A stretch of DNA of 64,000 bases from Halobacillus ihumii (GTDB lineage Bacteria; Bacillota; Bacilli; Bacillales; Halobacillaceae). This document shows positions 38,699 to 47,335 of the stretch, one piece after another (positions within the stretch are counted from its first letter, which is position 1; every line of letters begins with the position of its first letter). Under the pieces are notes generated by a model that searched no databases, was not told where the DNA came from, and was given only the letters and a program-made list of their open reading frames with translations. Made by a program: the position numbers and the translations under genes. The DNA is taken from contig NZ_CACVAO010000001.1 of assembly GCF_902726645.1 (NCBI RefSeq), forward strand, positions 744,001-808,000, written 5' to 3'.

Positions 38699-39880
38699 TT
38701 ATTTATCGTTAAGTAAAGCTACGCCTGGAAGTTCTTTCCCTTCCATAAACTCAAGGGATGCTCCGCCCCCTGTAGATACGTGGTTCATATCATCGGCAAA
38801 ACCAAACTTCTCTACGGCTGCAGCTGAATCCCCGCCGCCAATTACGGAATAACCTTCCGTCTCTGCAAGTGCATTAGCTACACTCTTCGTACCATTTGCA
38901 AACGTCTCCAGTTCAAATACTCCCATAGGTCCATTCCAGATTACTAACTTGGAGTCTTTGATCACATCTGCGTACTTTTCTCTCGTTTTAGGACCGATAT
39001 CCAAGGCTTCCCAATCAGCCGGAATGCTATCGATCGCTACTTCTTTCGTGTTAGCAGAGTCAGAGAAATCATCAGCAACGATTACATCTTCAGGCATCAA
39101 GAAATCGACACCTTTTTCCTCTGCTTTTTTCATATATTCTTTCGCAAGATCAATTTTATCTTCTTCAAGCAGTGACTTGCCAATTTCGTGGCCTTGAGCT
39201 TTTACAAACGTATAGGCAAGTCCGCCCCCGATGATCAGATGATCTACTTTATCAATGAGGTTGTCTATGACGCCAATTTTATCTTTTACCTTTGCGCCTC
39301 CGATGATGGCTGTGAATGGACGATCAGGATTCGATAAAGCGTTACTCAGCACCTTAATCTCTTTCTCCATTAAAAAGCCTGCAACTGCAGGGATATGTTC
39401 TGCAATCCCAGCTGTAGAAGCATGAGCCCGGTGTGCAGCACCAAAAGCATCATTCACATATAAATCAGCCATATTGGCAAAAGCCTTGGCTAATTCAGGA
39501 TCATTTTTCTCTTCACCAGGATGAAAGCGAACGTTTTCAATCAGAAGAATATCTCCTCCCTGTGTTTCTGAAAGAGCTGTATTCACTTCTTCGCCCACTA
39601 CTCCATCCGTTTTCGTGATGGTTTGGCCGATTAGTTCACTTAAACGCTTGGCAACCGAATCAAGCCGTAATTCTTCCACGACTTCGCCTTTAGGTCGTCC
39701 AAGGTGACTCGCAAGAACCACTTTAGCTCCATTGCCAGATAAGTGTTTAATCGTCGGCAATGCTGCTTTAATTCTTGTGTCATCCGTCACCTCACCCCCG
39801 CTCATGGGAACGTTAAAGTCAACACGGCAAAAAACGGTTTTTCCTCGTACGTCTACATCACGAATCGTTTTCTTATTCAT
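38699..39880 (-). CDS. pgk: Phosphoglycerate kinase
   Basis: Makes ATP from 1,3-bisphosphoglycerate. The 393-residue protein has RVDFNVPM with the substrate-binding signature, [32 protein letters not shown], and the nucleotide-binding [13 protein letters not shown] near the C-terminus. The ATG at 39880 follows AAGGAGG; seven more codons are open upstream. It is separated from gapA by 186 bases holding a long hairpin, so its expression could be uncoupled from gapA. Confidence 0.98.
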   Translation of the reverse strand: MNKKTIRDVDVRGKTVFCRVDFNVPMSGGEVTDDTRIKAALPTIKHLSGNGAKVVLASHLGRPKGEVVEELRLDSVAKRLSELIGQTITKTDGVVGEEVNTALSETQGGDILLIENVRFHPGEEKNDPELAKAFANMADLYVNDAFGAAHRAHASTAGIAEHIPAVAGFLMEKEIKVLSNALSNPDRPFTAIIGGAKVKDKIGVIDNLIDKVDHLIIGGGLAYTFVKAQGHEIGKSLLEEDKIDLAKEYMKKAEEKGVDFLMPEDVIVADDFSDSANTKEVAIDSIPADWEALDIGPKTREKYADVIKDSKLVIWNGPMGVFELETFANGTKSVANALAETEGYSVIGGGDSAAAVEKFGFADDMNHVSTGGGASLEFMEGKELPGVALLNDK

Positions 39881-39988
39881 GAAATGGACAACCTCCTTCA
39901 ATTTGGTCAGGACTAGTTCCTGCCCATTATGTACGTTTCCACGAAACTTTTATGTGAAAACGCCTAATCAGGAACTCTTAATCACATG

Positions 39989-40027
39989 GATAAAGGAGGA
40001 GGACATGCATGGACCTCCTCCTTTATC
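39989..40027 (-). other. Long hairpin between gapA and pgk
   Basis: GATAAAGGAGGAGG and CCTCCTCCTTTATC form a perfect 14-base stem around an 11-base loop containing CATGCATG. On the transcript it is not followed by a T run, so it is not a typical intrinsic terminator. It could mark an RNA processing or stabilising site between gapA and the rest of the operon. The transcript arm contains a Shine-Dalgarno-like AAAGGAGGAGG, locked in the stem and with no gene after it. Confidence 0.65.
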
Positions 40028-40066
40028 TATTAGCATACATGAAATTGTTAGTCAGTGATACTCGTA

Positions 40067-41074
40067 TTATAGGCCTTTGCTCTTAAGATATACAGCAAGG
40101 TCTACACAACGGTTAGAGTAGCCTGTTTCGTTATCATACCATGAAACAATTTTGACCATATTGTCTTCAAGAGTCAGGGTAGATAGACCATCAATAATAG
40201 AAGAATGAGTGTTGCCGTTATAGTCTGTTGAAACTAAAGGCTCGTCACTATAATCTAGAATACCTTTAAGGTTGCCTTCTGCCTCTTCTTTAAGTGCTGC
40301 GTTCACTTCTTCAGCTGTTACATCTTTATCTAGTTCTGCAACAAGGTCAACGATAGAAACGTTAGCTGTTGGAACACGCATAGCCATGCCGCTAAGTTTA
40401 CCGTCTAGTTCAGGAAGCACTTTTGCTACAGCCTGGGCAGCACCTGTTGTTGTTGGGATGATATTCTGACCAGCAGCACGTGCACGACGGTAGTCTTTGT
40501 GCGGCAAGTCAAGGATTTGCTGATCATTCGTATAAGAGTGAACTGTTGTCATCATTCCTCTTTTTAGACCAAATTTATCATTCAATACCTTTGCGTATGG
40601 TGCAAGACAGTTTGTCGTACAAGAAGCGTTAGAAATTACATGATGCTCATCTTTGTTATATTGATCTTCGTTTACACCCATAACTACTGTAAGGTCTTCT
40701 TGTTTTGCTGGTGCAGAAATGACAACCTTCTTCGCTCCTGCATCAAGGTGTTTCTTCGCATCGTCACGCTGAGTGAAGCGACCAGTAGACTCGATTACGA
40801 TTTCTACTCCAAGATCTCCCCAGCCAAGGTTAGCAGGATCTTTTTCAGAAAGAACTTTAATCTCTTGCCCGCCAACTACTAGATTATCGCCATTAACAGT
40901 AACCTCTTCTTCAAGCTTACCGTGAACTGTATCATATTGCAGCAAGTGTGCCAGCATATTGGCATCCGTTAAATCATTTACAGCTACAACCTCTACTTCA
41001 TTATTTTTAAGCGCAGCACGGAAAACATTACGTCCAATGCGGCCGAAACCGTTAATACCTACTCTTACAGTCAT
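40067..41074 (-). CDS. gapA: Glyceraldehyde-3-phosphate dehydrogenase
   Basis: NAD-dependent glycolytic dehydrogenase of 335 residues. The N-terminal GINGFGRIGRNVFR binds the cofactor, and the catalytic cysteine is in ISNASCTTNCLAP near residue 152 with the partner histidine in TTVHSYTNDQ. It directly follows cggR (35-base gap), the classical glycolytic GapA arrangement, with AAGGAGG before the ATG. Expression should be relieved from CggR repression by fructose 1,6-bisphosphate. Confidence 0.98.
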   Translation of the reverse strand: MTVRVGINGFGRIGRNVFRAALKNNEVEVVAVNDLTDANMLAHLLQYDTVHGKLEEEVTVNGDNLVVGGQEIKVLSEKDPANLGWGDLGVEIVIESTGRFTQRDDAKKHLDAGAKKVVISAPAKQEDLTVVMGVNEDQYNKDEHHVISNASCTTNCLAPYAKVLNDKFGLKRGMMTTVHSYTNDQQILDLPHKDYRRARAAGQNIIPTTTGAAQAVAKVLPELDGKLSGMAMRVPTANVSIVDLVAELDKDVTAEEVNAALKEEAEGNLKGILDYSDEPLVSTDYNGNTHSSIIDGLSTLTLEDNMVKIVSWYDNETGYSNRCVDLAVYLKSKGL

Positions 41075-41109
41075 GCTAATTCCTCCTTAAAATAGTAAAC
41101 AATTTTTAT

Positions 41110-42138
41110 TTAAAAGGGGTAACCCCTTACTAACTCTGACGCGGCACCTTCATCGGTAATCAGTATATTACTTTGACCCGGCTGAAAATAGGAAGCAATA
41201 GCCTGTGCTTTCGACTTTCCTCCCGCCACCGCGATAACATCATCAGCTGAGGACAGATCCTCTAACTGCAATCCAACCGTCCGGACTTTATGAACGATCT
41301 CGCCCGATTCGTTAAAGTAATAACCAAACGCTTCTCCTACTGCTTGTCTTTCATGAATTAACTCCAGTTGAGAAGTTGGCGTTTTACGTCGTTCGGCCAT
41401 TGTCATAGCCTCCCCTATTCCGTGAACAACCATACCTGCATTACGGATCATATCCAGCACTTCTTTAATAGAAGGTTCTTCAATGATCGTCTGATAAGAT
41501 TCCTCACTTAAGGGGTCCGGAACGTAGAGAAGACGATAATCTCCTCGTGCTTTTTTCGCCATTTCAGCACAAATCGTATTGGCTTGGTTCTCGACACGCT
41601 CTCCAAGACCTCCGCGAGCAGGTACAAACATACATTGACTCGCTTTTTCGAGAGGTGTCATCATTTCTGCAACAGCAGCCATTGTCGAGCCACCGGTAAT
41701 AGCCACAGTTTCTCTTGAATGCAAATGTGCCTTCAAGTATTCAACACAAGCTTTACCCATTTCCTGTTTAACCCAGTCTAACTGGTCACTGTCACCTGGA
41801 ATAACGACAACATCGTCTAATTTTAATTTATCCATTAACTGCTGTTCTAAAACTTTTATTCCAGTTACATCCTTAATAAACTCTGCTAACTGTTCAAGAA
41901 TCGCTTGCCCTTCATAGGTCAAGTGCATCCCTCTTGATGTGATATCAACAGCTCCTTGCTTGCTCAAGAAGTCTACTTCACTTCGAACAGTTCTTTCAGC
42001 AAGTTGACTGTTCTCAGACAGTGCCCTCCTGCCTACCGGTTGCATCAACCGAATATGGTGGAGCAGTTGATAACGTCTTTGCATAACTTCAAGGACATCT
42101 GGAAACAATTTCTTTTGTAAGTCAATTAAAGCTCTCAT
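41110..42138 (-). CDS. cggR: Central glycolytic genes regulator
   Basis: SorC-family repressor of the gapA operon, 342 residues. The N-terminal helix-turn-helix covers about residues 30-60 (VGRRALSENSQLAERTVRSEVDFL), and the large C-terminal sugar-phosphate domain has AITGGSTMAAVAEMM, the phosphate-binding type of loop, and GIGEA. Fructose 1,6-bisphosphate acts as inducer in B. subtilis. It is the first gene of its own operon; a matching CggR operator lies between its promoter and start codon. Confidence 0.96.
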   Translation of the reverse strand: MRALIDLQKKLFPDVLEVMQRRYQLLHHIRLMQPVGRRALSENSQLAERTVRSEVDFLSKQGAVDITSRGMHLTYEGQAILEQLAEFIKDVTGIKVLEQQLMDKLKLDDVVVIPGDSDQLDWVKQEMGKACVEYLKAHLHSRETVAITGGSTMAAVAEMMTPLEKASQCMFVPARGGLGERVENQANTICAEMAKKARGDYRLLYVPDPLSEESYQTIIEEPSIKEVLDMIRNAGMVVHGIGEAMTMAERRKTPTSQLELIHERQAVGEAFGYYFNESGEIVHKVRTVGLQLEDLSSADDVIAVAGGKSKAQAIASYFQPGQSNILITDEGAASELVRGYPF

Positions 42139-42174
42139 GAAAAAGCTCCTTTATTATGAAAAGTATATTAGTCG

Positions 42175-42210
42175 GGATAGATATGTCCCAGGCAGTCATA
42201 ATCTGTCCCG
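42175..42210 (-). promoter_or_regulatory. CggR operator
   Basis: On the minus strand CGGGAC-N6-TGAC-N4-TGGGAC-N6-ATCC matches the B. subtilis pattern CGGGAC-N6-TGTC-N4-CGGGAC-N6-TGTC with a few changes, mostly in the second half. It lies downstream of the promoter, as in B. subtilis, so bound repressor would block elongating polymerase. Confidence 0.85.
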
Positions 42211-42242
42211 CTCGGAGCAAAAAAATATCCTTTTCAATTTAT

Positions 42243-42271
42243 ATATTATCAGTGCAGGTGAAGCTGTGCAA
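42243..42271 (-). promoter_or_regulatory. cggR-gapA operon promoter
   Basis: TTGCAC (42271-42266) and TAATAT (42248-42243) are 17 bases apart on the minus strand, 33 bases upstream of the CggR operator. Confidence 0.7.
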
Positions 42272-42280
42272 CTGAAAAAC

Positions 42281-42514
42281 TCACTGTAACCGCTCTCTTA
42301 GCGAAAAAACATCGATTTCCCGGTAATCAATTCTTTCACCATTAATAAAAAGGACGGGAATTTCAAGAAAGTAACTACGCAGTAATTGCTCATCTTCCTC
42401 AATATCAACCTCAGTCATTTCAATTTGATAATCCATGGCGAGAACTTCAATCAGTTCTTTAACTTCATCACACAACTTACAATTACTTTTACCGTAGAGA
42501 GTTATTTTATTCAT
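42281..42514 (-). CDS. Glutaredoxin-like protein
   Basis: A 77-residue thioredoxin-fold protein with the redox motif NCKLCDE near residues 11-17 and the cis-proline region EIPVLFINGERI. The size and CxxC place it in the short glutaredoxin family (DUF836-like). I chose the ATG at 42514, after GGGAGGG; the frame is open 22 codons further but without a start signal. It lies just upstream of the cggR promoter, a placement I recall for several Bacillaceae. Likely a cytosolic thiol-disulfide exchanger; partner unknown. Confidence 0.85.
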   Translation of the reverse strand: MNKITLYGKSNCKLCDEVKELIEVLAMDYQIEMTEVDIEEDEQLLRSYFLEIPVLFINGERIDYREIDVFSLRERLQ

Positions 42515-42573
42515 GTTGTCTTCCCTCCCTATTTGGAGCATACAGTTAATCTGTGACTTTGATAAAACTAATA

Positions 42574-42597
42574 AAGCCACGTTAAGAAACGTGGCTT
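42574..42597 (-). terminator. Hairpin over the stop codon of the 75-residue gene
   Basis: AAGCCACGTT and AACGTGGCTT form a 10-base stem with a 4-base loop that includes the stop codon. The following minus-strand sequence TTATTAGTTTT is only partly T-rich, so terminator strength is uncertain. Confidence 0.5.
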
Positions 42598-42809
42598 ACA
42601 AAATCATAATAACCATGGTCAATTTTAAATTTCTTCGCTTCTAAGAACTCAATCAATTCATCTTCACCAACCGTTCGTTCAAGGGAACGATACAGTGACT
42701 TTAAATTAAAGGACAGCTTTCTTCTATGCTGCATATCAAGAATATGGATTCTACGGTCTTCTGGAATCTTTTCAGTTGATATGATTTTGAAACGAATAAT
42801 ATTTGTCAT
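42582..42809 (-). CDS. Conserved-looking small protein of unknown function
   Basis: A 75-residue protein beginning MTNIIRFKIIS, with AGGGGA just before the ATG at 42809. It is rich in charged residues (EDRRIHILDMQHRRK, ERTVGEDELIEF) and ends in IDHGYYDFVSHVS; no membrane segment or metal motif is seen. I do not recognise it. Predicted alternation of strands and helices suggests a small alpha/beta domain, which is inference. It precedes the glutaredoxin gene by 67 bases with a weak hairpin between. The longer frame to 42929 has no ribosome site. Confidence 0.65.
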   Translation of the reverse strand: MTNIIRFKIISTEKIPEDRRIHILDMQHRRKLSFNLKSLYRSLERTVGEDELIEFLEAKKFKIDHGYYDFVSHVS

Positions 42810-42981
42810 AAAATCCCCTTTTCGCTTAACGAAAACCAACAATCGGATATCCACAAGAATAACACACACAAATTTCGAGTGAAACTTATAACACTCAGCC
42901 TGACTAGAAAATGAGCTACAAAAAACCACCTGCTAAAATAGGCGGCGTGGGTAAATTAAATATAAATAATGTAAGTAAAAG

Positions 42982-43062
<81 letters not shown>

Positions 43063-43182
43063 CAGAAAGACAAGGTATATTATACGATTAATCAGCAAGA
43101 AAATCAAGATCTATTTTGACTTGAGCGTCTTGGAATTCTAATCATAATCACAGGTTTATCCTGTTCAAATTAGGGAAATGAT

Positions 43183-43253
43183 GGTACAGGGATGCTCTAT
43201 TGTACCAGCATCTGCGATTTTTTCTATAACCGCGAATCTATAAGTCCTGTACC
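43183..43253. other. Nested stem structure of unknown role
   Basis: GGTACAGG (43183-43190) pairs with CCTGTACC (43246-43253), and directly inside it GATGCT (43191-43196) pairs with AGCATC (43207-43212) across a 10-base loop. A third weak GATT/AATC stem may close the remaining branch. The element lies in the 330-base gap between tRNA-Arg and clpP, upstream of the clpP promoter, and contains no open frame. The base pairing is seen; transcription and function are unknown. Confidence 0.4.
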
Positions 43254-43309
43254 TCTCTCCAAACCAGCCAAGGACTAAAGAAATTAGTCAAAAAGGTACA
43301 ATCTTTTCG

Positions 43310-43339
43310 TTTGACCTTTTCTGACCTTAAAGGTATGAT
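43310..43339 (+). promoter_or_regulatory. clpP promoter with CtsR box
   Basis: TTGACC (43311-43316) and TATGAT (43334-43339) are 17 bases apart. TTTGACC-TTT-TCTGACC (43310-43326) is, on the other strand, GGTCAGA-AAA-GGTCAAA, one mismatch from the CtsR heptad repeat. The operator covers the -35 box, so clpP should be induced by heat and protein damage. Confidence 0.88.
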
Positions 43340-43387
43340 AAAAACATATTCCATCATATATGCAATGATGAAAAGGAGGAAATTACA

Positions 43388-43975
43388 ATGAATTTAATCC
43401 CAACAGTAATTGAACAAACTAACCGTGGAGAACGTGCCTATGACATTTATTCCCGTTTATTGAAAGATCGGATTATTATGCTAGGCAGTGCTATTGATGA
43501 TAATGTTTCCAACTCTATCGTTGCTCAGCTATTATTCTTAGCTGCTGAAGACCCTGAGAAAGACATTTCACTTTATATCAACTCTCCGGGTGGATCCATT
43601 ACCTCTGGAATGGCCATTTACGATACGATGCAGTTCATCAAGCCAAACGTTTCTACAATCTGCACAGGGATGGCCGCTTCTATGGGTGCTTTCCTTCTCA
43701 ATGCCGGTGCAAAAGGAAAACGTTATGCACTGCCAAACAGTGAAGTGATGATCCACCAGCCACTCGGCGGAACACAGGGGCAAGCATCCGACATTGAAAT
43801 TCACGCTAAACGCATCATCAAAATGCGTGAGAAATTAAACCAAATTCTATCAGAACGAACTGGTCAGCCGCTTGAAGTGATCGAGCGCGACACAGACCGT
43901 GATAATTTCATGTCAGCCCATGAAGCTGTCGAATATGGTCTAATCGATAAAGTGATGGAAAAGACAGGCGAATAA
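43388..43975 (+). CDS. clpP: ATP-dependent Clp protease proteolytic subunit
   Basis: Forms the tetradecameric proteolytic chamber that degrades proteins unfolded by ClpX or ClpC, including SsrA-tagged products made with the tmRNA of this window. The 195-residue protein has the catalytic triad Ser98 (GMAASMGA), His123 (MIHQPLGG) and Asp172. AAAGGAGG precedes the ATG. A single gene with a CtsR-controlled promoter and its own terminator. Confidence 0.98.
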   Translation: MNLIPTVIEQTNRGERAYDIYSRLLKDRIIMLGSAIDDNVSNSIVAQLLFLAAEDPEKDISLYINSPGGSITSGMAIYDTMQFIKPNVSTICTGMAASMGAFLLNAGAKGKRYALPNSEVMIHQPLGGTQGQASDIEIHAKRIIKMREKLNQILSERTGQPLEVIERDTDRDNFMSAHEAVEYGLIDKVMEKTGE

Positions 43976-43980
43976 GAACA

Positions 43981-44010
43981 AAAGCCCGCTGTATGAACAG
44001 CGGGCTTTTG
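43981..44010. terminator. Bidirectional terminator between clpP and crh
   Basis: AAAGCCCGCTGT and ACAGCGGGCTTT form a 12-base stem with a 4-base loop; T runs lie on both sides, so it can serve clpP and the converging crh transcript. Confidence 0.88.
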
Positions 44011-44082
44011 TTATGTACAACCATGGAACCACAAACCATTTATGATCATAAAATTTTGTTCATTTCTTCACATAAACACGTA

Positions 44083-44334
44083 TTACTCTTTCACAAAGGA
44101 CGTTAATTCAGCTATCGCTTTTTCTTCATCCGTTCCTTCAGCTATTAACAAAATTTCCTCATTATAGGCCACTGCCAAACTCATGAGCCCCATAATACTC
44201 TTTGCATTCACCCGCTTCTGATCTTTCTCAATAAAAATATCCGCTGAAAAGCGATTGGCTTGCTGCACGAATTGAGCAGCAGGCCTAGCTTGTAAACCTG
44301 TCTCTAATTCAACCTTTACGGCCTGTTCAATCAT
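44083..44334 (-). CDS. crh: Catabolite repression HPr-like protein Crh
   Basis: HPr paralogue of 83 residues that acts only in regulation. The usual His15 is replaced by Gln (GLQARPAA), so it cannot carry PTS phosphate, while Ser46 in NAKSIMGLMS is kept for phosphorylation by HPr kinase. Crh-Ser-P works as a CcpA co-repressor in B. subtilis. It is the last gene of the nudix-rapZ-yvcK-whiA-crh cluster, with a 133-base gap before it that holds competing hairpins. GAGAGGGGAATG-type pairing precedes the start. Confidence 0.96.
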   Translation of the reverse strand: MIEQAVKVELETGLQARPAAQFVQQANRFSADIFIEKDQKRVNAKSIMGLMSLAVAYNEEILLIAEGTDEEKAIAELTSFVKE

Positions 44335-44373
44335 TTATTCATTCCCCTCTCTATTATGTCTTCATTATTTTCA

Positions 44374-44423
44374 GAAAGCGCATACAATTCGTTTAAATAA
44401 AGAACGCTTTCTACAGGAAAGCG
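44374..44423 (-). promoter_or_regulatory. Competing hairpins upstream of crh
   Basis: In transcript order CGCTTTC (44423-44417), GAAAGCG (44411-44405) and CGCTTTC (44380-44374) occur. The middle block can pair with either neighbour. Pairing with the first gives a short hairpin followed by TTCTTTATTT, like a terminator; pairing with the last would prevent it. This could be an attenuator between whiA and crh, but no ligand or leader peptide is visible. Confidence 0.45.
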
Positions 44424-44467
44424 CCCTCAATTGTAAATAATTATAGCATGAAATTTTTCAGATTACA

Positions 44468-45427
44468 TTATTTTTGACTACTTTCCTTTACTTCACCCCG
44501 CCTAACTTTGTCCGCAAAATCATCGATCTTGCGCAGGCGATGGTTAATACCAGATTTACTTATCGGAGAACCTGATACTAACTCCCCAAGCTCTTTTAAC
44601 GAAACTTCCTGATGCTGAAGCCGAAGTGAGGCGATTTCGTGAAGCTTATCAGGTAAAGCCTCTAATCCTACAGTTTGTTTAATGAACCTAATATTTTCTA
44701 CCTGCCTGAACGCAGCTCCAATCGTCTTATTTAAGTTGGCCGTTTCGCAATTGACAAGCCGATTAACAGAGTTTCGCATATCTCTGACGATACGTACATC
44801 TTCGAATTTAAAAAGAGCCTGGTGCGCTCCGATATTACTAATCAGCTCGGTAATCTTCTCCGCCTCTTTTAAGTAAGTAATAAACCCTTTTTTTCTCTCC
44901 AGGGTCCGGGCATGTAACCCAAAGCTGTTCATTAGCTCACATAATGCCTCATTATGTGACTCGTCAGAAGAGTGGATCTCCAAATGGTAAGATGATGTTT
45001 CCGGATTATTTACAGATCCTCCCGCCAAAAAGGCTCCTCGCAAGTATGCTCGCTTGCATCCAGTAGTGGCCAAATACTTTTTTGGAATCTCCGGGTTGAC
45101 CGAAAAAGGCCCGACTAAAATTTCTAAGTCTTTTAACAGTTTTTCGGCGTTTTCTTTCATTCTGACAATATAAACATTATTCTTTTTTAAACGCATTTTC
45201 TTTCTTACCAGAAGTTCTACAGGATATGGATACAGCTTTTTAATCAGCATATAAATGCGTCTCGCTATCGCAGCATTCTCTGTTTGGATATCTAATAAAT
45301 AGGACTTATTAGATAAAGAGAATGTTCCATTCATTCGAACGAGGGCTGCCAATTCCGCTTCCACACTATTCTTCTCATCGGCTTCTACATTCGTTAGTTC
45401 CTTTTTAATCTCTGATGCAAACGACAC
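44468..45427 (-). CDS. whiA: Sporulation/cell-division regulator WhiA
   Basis: DNA-binding protein of 319 residues with an N-terminal degenerate LAGLIDADG endonuclease-like domain ([34 protein letters not shown]) and a C-terminal helix-turn-helix ([26 protein letters not shown]). In Bacillus it affects chromosome segregation and division. I chose the GTG at 45427, which has GGGGGTG upstream and gives [11 protein letters not shown], matching family starts; the frame is open 8 codons further. It follows yvcK in the conserved order. Confidence 0.95.
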   Translation of the reverse strand: MSFASEIKKELTNVEADEKNSVEAELAALVRMNGTFSLSNKSYLLDIQTENAAIARRIYMLIKKLYPYPVELLVRKKMRLKKNNVYIVRMKENAEKLLKDLEILVGPFSVNPEIPKKYLATTGCKRAYLRGAFLAGGSVNNPETSSYHLEIHSSDESHNEALCELMNSFGLHARTLERKKGFITYLKEAEKITELISNIGAHQALFKFEDVRIVRDMRNSVNRLVNCETANLNKTIGAAFRQVENIRFIKQTVGLEALPDKLHEIASLRLQHQEVSLKELGELVSGSPISKSGINHRLRKIDDFADKVRRGEVKESSQK

Positions 45428-45477
45428 TATGTTCACCCCCATTTTAAACAAGCTTCAAGCGGCATGACTTCTTTCTC

Positions 45478-46431
45478 CTATAACATCGAATGCAGCAAAT
45501 GAGCTAATTTAGTCGTATCATGGCGAATGGCTGCCTGACTTTTATCAATAATATCTTCTTCAATAATATTTAGTCCCAGTGCCTTAATTCGATCCATGTC
45601 ATAATGCACAGGTTCTGCATTTTCTTCTGCATAAACTTTCCTGATATTTGGCCCGATTGGCTTATTATGAACGACAACAGAATGAATGCACCCTTCTCCG
45701 ACGTGATCATATATAGCCTGCACATGATCAGCTGCTGTATAACCTGATGTTTCCCCTTCCTGTGTCATCACATTACACACATACGTTACCTTCGCCTTCG
45801 TTTCTCTTAATGCCTGACCGATCTCTGGTATTATAATGTTCGGCAGAATGCTAGTGTATAGACTGCCCGGTGCAATTACAACCAAGTCTGCGTCTTTAAT
45901 GGCATCCATCGCCTCAGGCAATGGCTGAATAGGAAGCGGGCTGACATATACGCGTTTAATTCGTTTATTGGCTTTTGGGATATTCGACTCCCCCGTTACA
46001 AGCGTCCCATCTTCCATCTCAGCATGTAGATTCATGGAGTGGTTAGCAATAGGATAGATATTCCCTTTCACATTCAGCACACGAGAAATTTCCTTAATTC
46101 CATGGTAAAAATCTCCTGTCATTGATGTCATCGCAGCGAGCAGCAAGTTTCCCATCGAATGTCCAGAAAGTCCATTCCCATTCACAAAACGGTGTTGAAA
46201 TAAATCAAGAAGCATTGGTTCTGCATCTGACATTGCTGCTAGTACATTCCTAATATCACCGGGTGCCGGGATAGAAAGCTCATTTCTTAATCTTCCTGAA
46301 CTCCCTCCGTCATCTGCAACGGTCACGATCGCGGAAAGGTCTATTGGAAAATATTTAAGCCCTCTCAATAATACAGGCATCCCAGTCCCTCCGCCAATGA
46401 CTACTACCTTGGGTTTATTCAAACGATCCAT
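45478..46431 (-). CDS. yvcK: YvcK-family gluconeogenesis factor
   Basis: A 317-residue protein of the CofD-like YvcK family that binds UDP-sugars and is needed for normal wall synthesis during growth on gluconeogenic substrates. The N-terminal VVVIGGGTGMPVLLRGLK is the nucleotide-binding loop; DDGGSSGRLR and PGSLYTSILPN follow. It sits 3 bases after rapZ and upstream of whiA. The exact reaction is not established. Confidence 0.95.
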   Translation of the reverse strand: MDRLNKPKVVVIGGGTGMPVLLRGLKYFPIDLSAIVTVADDGGSSGRLRNELSIPAPGDIRNVLAAMSDAEPMLLDLFQHRFVNGNGLSGHSMGNLLLAAMTSMTGDFYHGIKEISRVLNVKGNIYPIANHSMNLHAEMEDGTLVTGESNIPKANKRIKRVYVSPLPIQPLPEAMDAIKDADLVVIAPGSLYTSILPNIIIPEIGQALRETKAKVTYVCNVMTQEGETSGYTAADHVQAIYDHVGEGCIHSVVVHNKPIGPNIRKVYAEENAEPVHYDMDRIKALGLNIIEEDIIDKSQAAIRHDTTKLAHLLHSML

Positions 46432-46434
46432 GGA

Positions 46435-47319
46435 TTACAAACCCTTTCTTTTATCAATATCCCGGTGCGTCACATGGGTCACAAAGTCACTGGAGAAGTA
46501 ATTGGAAAGGTACTCAGCTATGGCAACAGAACGGTGTTGACCGCCTGTGCAGCCGATTGCTACTACCAACTGACTCTTTCCTTCTCTCTTATATTGCGGC
46601 AGCATAAACTGCAGCAAATCTTTTAGCTTTTCAAGAAATTTTTGAGTATCAGACCATTTAAATACATAAGAGGATACTTCTGAATTTAATCCTGTCAGCG
46701 GGCGCATATTTTCCACATAATGCGGGTTTGGTAAAAACCTGACATCGAACATAAGGTCCGCATCGATCGGCACCCCATACTTAAACCCGAAAGAAACCAT
46801 CTGCACAGAAAACACTTGCTGTTTCTGTGCTTTGTATCGGTCGAGAATTCTATCTCTCAGCTCCTTCGGTTTAAGGCTGGATGTATTAATAATGGTTTGA
46901 GCCCGGCCCCGCAGTTCGTCCAGCATCTTACGCTCCTGACGAATGCCTTCGAGTGGAAGGCCGTCTTTAGCCAGCGGGTGAGATCGTCTTGTTTCCTTAT
47001 ATCTCGAAACAAGGGATTGATCTTCTGCATCTAGAAACAGAATATGACTATCCAGCCAATCTTCATTCCCTAAACGATCAAGGGCATCAAATAAAGAATC
47101 GAAAAACTCACGCCCTCTTAAATCCATCACAAGGGCAACATTTTTAATATCATTAGTTGAATCCTTCATTAAGTCCAAGAATTTAGGTAAAAGGGTCGGC
47201 GGCAGATTATCAACACAAAAAAAGCCTAAGTCTTCAAAGCTTTGGATAGCAACGGTCTTTCCTGCTCCAGACATTCCAGTTATGATTACAAGTTGAGTAT
47301 TGTTTTCTTTTTCTGCCAT
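46435..47319 (-). CDS. rapZ: RapZ/YvcJ nucleotide-binding protein
   Basis: P-loop protein of 294 residues. GMSGAGKT is at 15-22 and VDNLPPTLL follows; the C-terminal domain has [14 protein letters not shown]. In enterobacteria RapZ is an RNA adaptor controlling glucosamine-6-phosphate synthase; the Bacillus homologue YvcJ hydrolyses nucleotides and affects competence. Which role applies here is not known. It follows the Nudix gene by 16 bases in the conserved cluster. Confidence 0.95.
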   Translation of the reverse strand: MAEKENNTQLVIITGMSGAGKTVAIQSFEDLGFFCVDNLPPTLLPKFLDLMKDSTNDIKNVALVMDLRGREFFDSLFDALDRLGNEDWLDSHILFLDAEDQSLVSRYKETRRSHPLAKDGLPLEGIRQERKMLDELRGRAQTIINTSSLKPKELRDRILDRYKAQKQQVFSVQMVSFGFKYGVPIDADLMFDVRFLPNPHYVENMRPLTGLNSEVSSYVFKWSDTQKFLEKLKDLLQFMLPQYKREGKSQLVVAIGCTGGQHRSVAIAEYLSNYFSSDFVTHVTHRDIDKRKGL

Positions 47320-47335
47320 AAGCCATCGCTCCTCA

